NCBI GenBank assembly: GCA_036675345.1
Contig: JAKFFE010000006.1
Location: forward strand, 1-21,123
DNA: 21,123 nucleotides
Source of the DNA: JALYOC01 sp036675345
GTDB taxonomy: Bacteria > Myxococcota > Myxococcia > Myxococcales > Myxococcaceae
Direction: 5' to 3'
Shown: piece by piece, positions 20,165 through 21,123 of the stretch
Position numbering within the stretch: position 1 is the first letter of the stretch
Layout of the letters: each line of letters starts with the position of its first letter
Translations under genes and position numbers: made by a program
Notes under the pieces: model-generated
What the model saw: only the letters and a program-made list of their open reading frames with translations
What the model was told of the DNA's origin: nothing
Databases searched by the model: none

Positions 20165-21123
20165 TCAGGATTGATCACATCGACCAGCCGCGACCCAGCC
20201 GGTGTACTGGTCGAGGAAGCGGTCGAAGCCTCTTCCGAGAGTTTGCCATCCGGGTGGACCGTTGCGTTTGAGGTGGCCGCCGAGTCCGGCGATAGCGCGC
20301 AGGACTTCGTCGACGGTCGGCTTCTCTTGAAGACGGACGCGCTTCGATACGACCCTCAGGAGCCGAAGTTCGTCCTCTGCGAAGAGTGACGACGCGGGTT
20401 CTTCAGGGGTCCGATGGGCCAGCGAGCGCAGCGCGAGCATCCTCCATGCGACCGGCACTGCCACCACGAGGCCATTGAGGAGTGCGCGGAGGCTCATCAG
20501 TTGGCGGTCCTCGTAGGCGCACCCGGTCTTGAGGGCCTTGAAGAACTCCTCGATGACCCAGCGCTTCCGGTAGAGGTCGACGACCCTCGCGACTTCCTCG
20601 GGTGTAGTGACCGCTTCTGACGTCAGCAACGTCCACTCGACCGGCGTCTCGTCCGGTGCGGCACCTACTTCGACGACGTGGACGACGTTCAGGGTGCAGG
20701 CGTGCTGGGGAGCCTGACTCAATGGAGGACGCGAAATGGTCATCGTCGTCGCGCGGACTTCGAGGGTTGCCATCCGTCCAGTACGAGGCGCCCGGTTCTT
20801 CTTCGTAACGTCGCTCTTCCGGTTCGAGCCCTTCCGAGAGGAGAGCGCGACCTCACGCTCCAATCGTACCGGCGCGACTGCGATCACCTCGCTCATGCGA
20901 GCGTGCTCAAGATGCCGATCTGCCTTGGCGCGCACGACGAAGCGTATGTTGTCTTCGCGCCAGGCAGCCCAGTGCACAAAAGCGTCGCCCTCTCGGTCCG
21001 CGACATGGATGGCGTTGCCACCGAAGGCTGCATCGACCTCTCGCACGAGTGCGTCCCAGCGCGCCGTCCTCTTCTCGGCTTGCGGCGTCATCGTTAAACG
21101 CCTGGAAGCAGCCGGCGCGGAGA
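20165..21123 (-). CDS. IS4-family (Tn5-like) transposase, N-terminus outside window
   Basis: The frame is open to the right edge, so the ATG at 21091 is probably internal. Counting residues from it, HVADREGDAF holds the second catalytic Asp (Asp32). The YREK box of Tn5/IS4 transposases is exact in spacing: Tyr174, Arg177, Glu181, Lys185, Lys188 in YRKRWVIEEFFKALK. The C-terminus has GLGGHLKRNGPPGWQTLGRGF, like the Tn5 dimerisation domain. The DNA-binding N-terminus and first catalytic Asp (about 150 residues) would lie beyond 21123. Codon use looks less G/C-biased than the neighbours, as expected of a mobile gene. The element's 3' end should fall between the stop and the regulator gene, but I could not identify its terminal inverted repeat. 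Confidence 0.85.
   Translation of the reverse strand, partial: SAPAASRRLTMTPQAEKRTARWDALVREVDAAFGGNAIHVADREGDAFVHWAAWREDNIRFVVRAKADRHLEHARMSEVIAVAPVRLEREVALSSRKGSNRKSDVTKKNRAPRTGRMATLEVRATTMTISRPPLSQAPQHACTLNVVHVVEVGAAPDETPVEWTLLTSEAVTTPEEVARVVDLYRKRWVIEEFFKALKTGCAYEDRQLMSLRALLNGLVVAVPVAWRMLALRSLAHRTPEEPASSLFAEDELRLLRVVSKRVRLQEKPTVDEVLRAIAGLGGHLKRNGPPGWQTLGRGFDRFLDQYTGWVAAGRCDQS

Overview
This is a GC-rich window, roughly two-thirds G+C or more by eye, with strong G/C preference at third codon positions. The gene content points to a Myxococcota-like (former Deltaproteobacteria) genome. The indicators are MopE-type Cys/Asp repeats on a lipoprotein, PEGA and AgmX-like modules, PATAN/DUF4388 response regulators and an HPF protein with the HxHHxKG motif. 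This assignment is inferred from family content, not from a marker gene. I see no tRNA, rRNA or CRISPR.

Layout. (1) 1-395, minus: the 5' part of a secreted protein with a signal peptide and an Ala-Pro-Thr linker encoded by 30-bp minisatellite units; it runs off the left edge. (2) 396-1057: gene-poor, with an all-A/T 20-bp palindrome and a degenerate tandem repeat. (3) 1058-1354, plus: a stand-alone Smr-domain protein, converging on (4). (4) 10041-1357, minus: five tightly packed envelope genes. In order they are a secreted protein of unknown function, a PEGA membrane protein, a MopE-repeat lipoprotein, and an alpha-2-macroglobulin-like protein split into two membrane-anchored polypeptides joined by an ATGA overlap. 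(5) 10166-11349, plus, divergent from (4): two overlapping Bor-like lipoprotein genes. The second is fused to the same CsgG/TolB-like domain found in the PEGA protein, which links the two transcripts.

(6) 11350-11876: a near-perfect 50-bp inverted repeat and sigma70-like promoters. (7) 11877-12278, plus: an HPF/RaiA ribosome hibernation factor, converging on a minus-strand pair (13160-12408 and 14764-13166), an orphan beta-class DNA methyltransferase preceded by a YbiT-type ABC-F ATPase. (8) 14804-16114, plus: a YheT-family hydrolase, then a small Cys-rich protein. (9) 19096-16125, minus: a lipoprotein, a 2OG-Fe(II) oxygenase and a PATAN-REC-PATAN response regulator. (10) 19423-20049, plus: a NarL/LuxR-type regulator whose receiver has lost its phosphorylation residues. 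(11) 20165-21123, minus: a Tn5/IS4-type transposase whose N-terminus lies beyond the right edge.

The most interesting part is 1357-11349. It looks like one envelope module: a thioester-less split macroglobulin carrying AgmX-like insertions, a calcium-binding-type repeat lipoprotein, and two proteins on divergent transcripts that share a domain. No function for the module as a whole can be proven from sequence.
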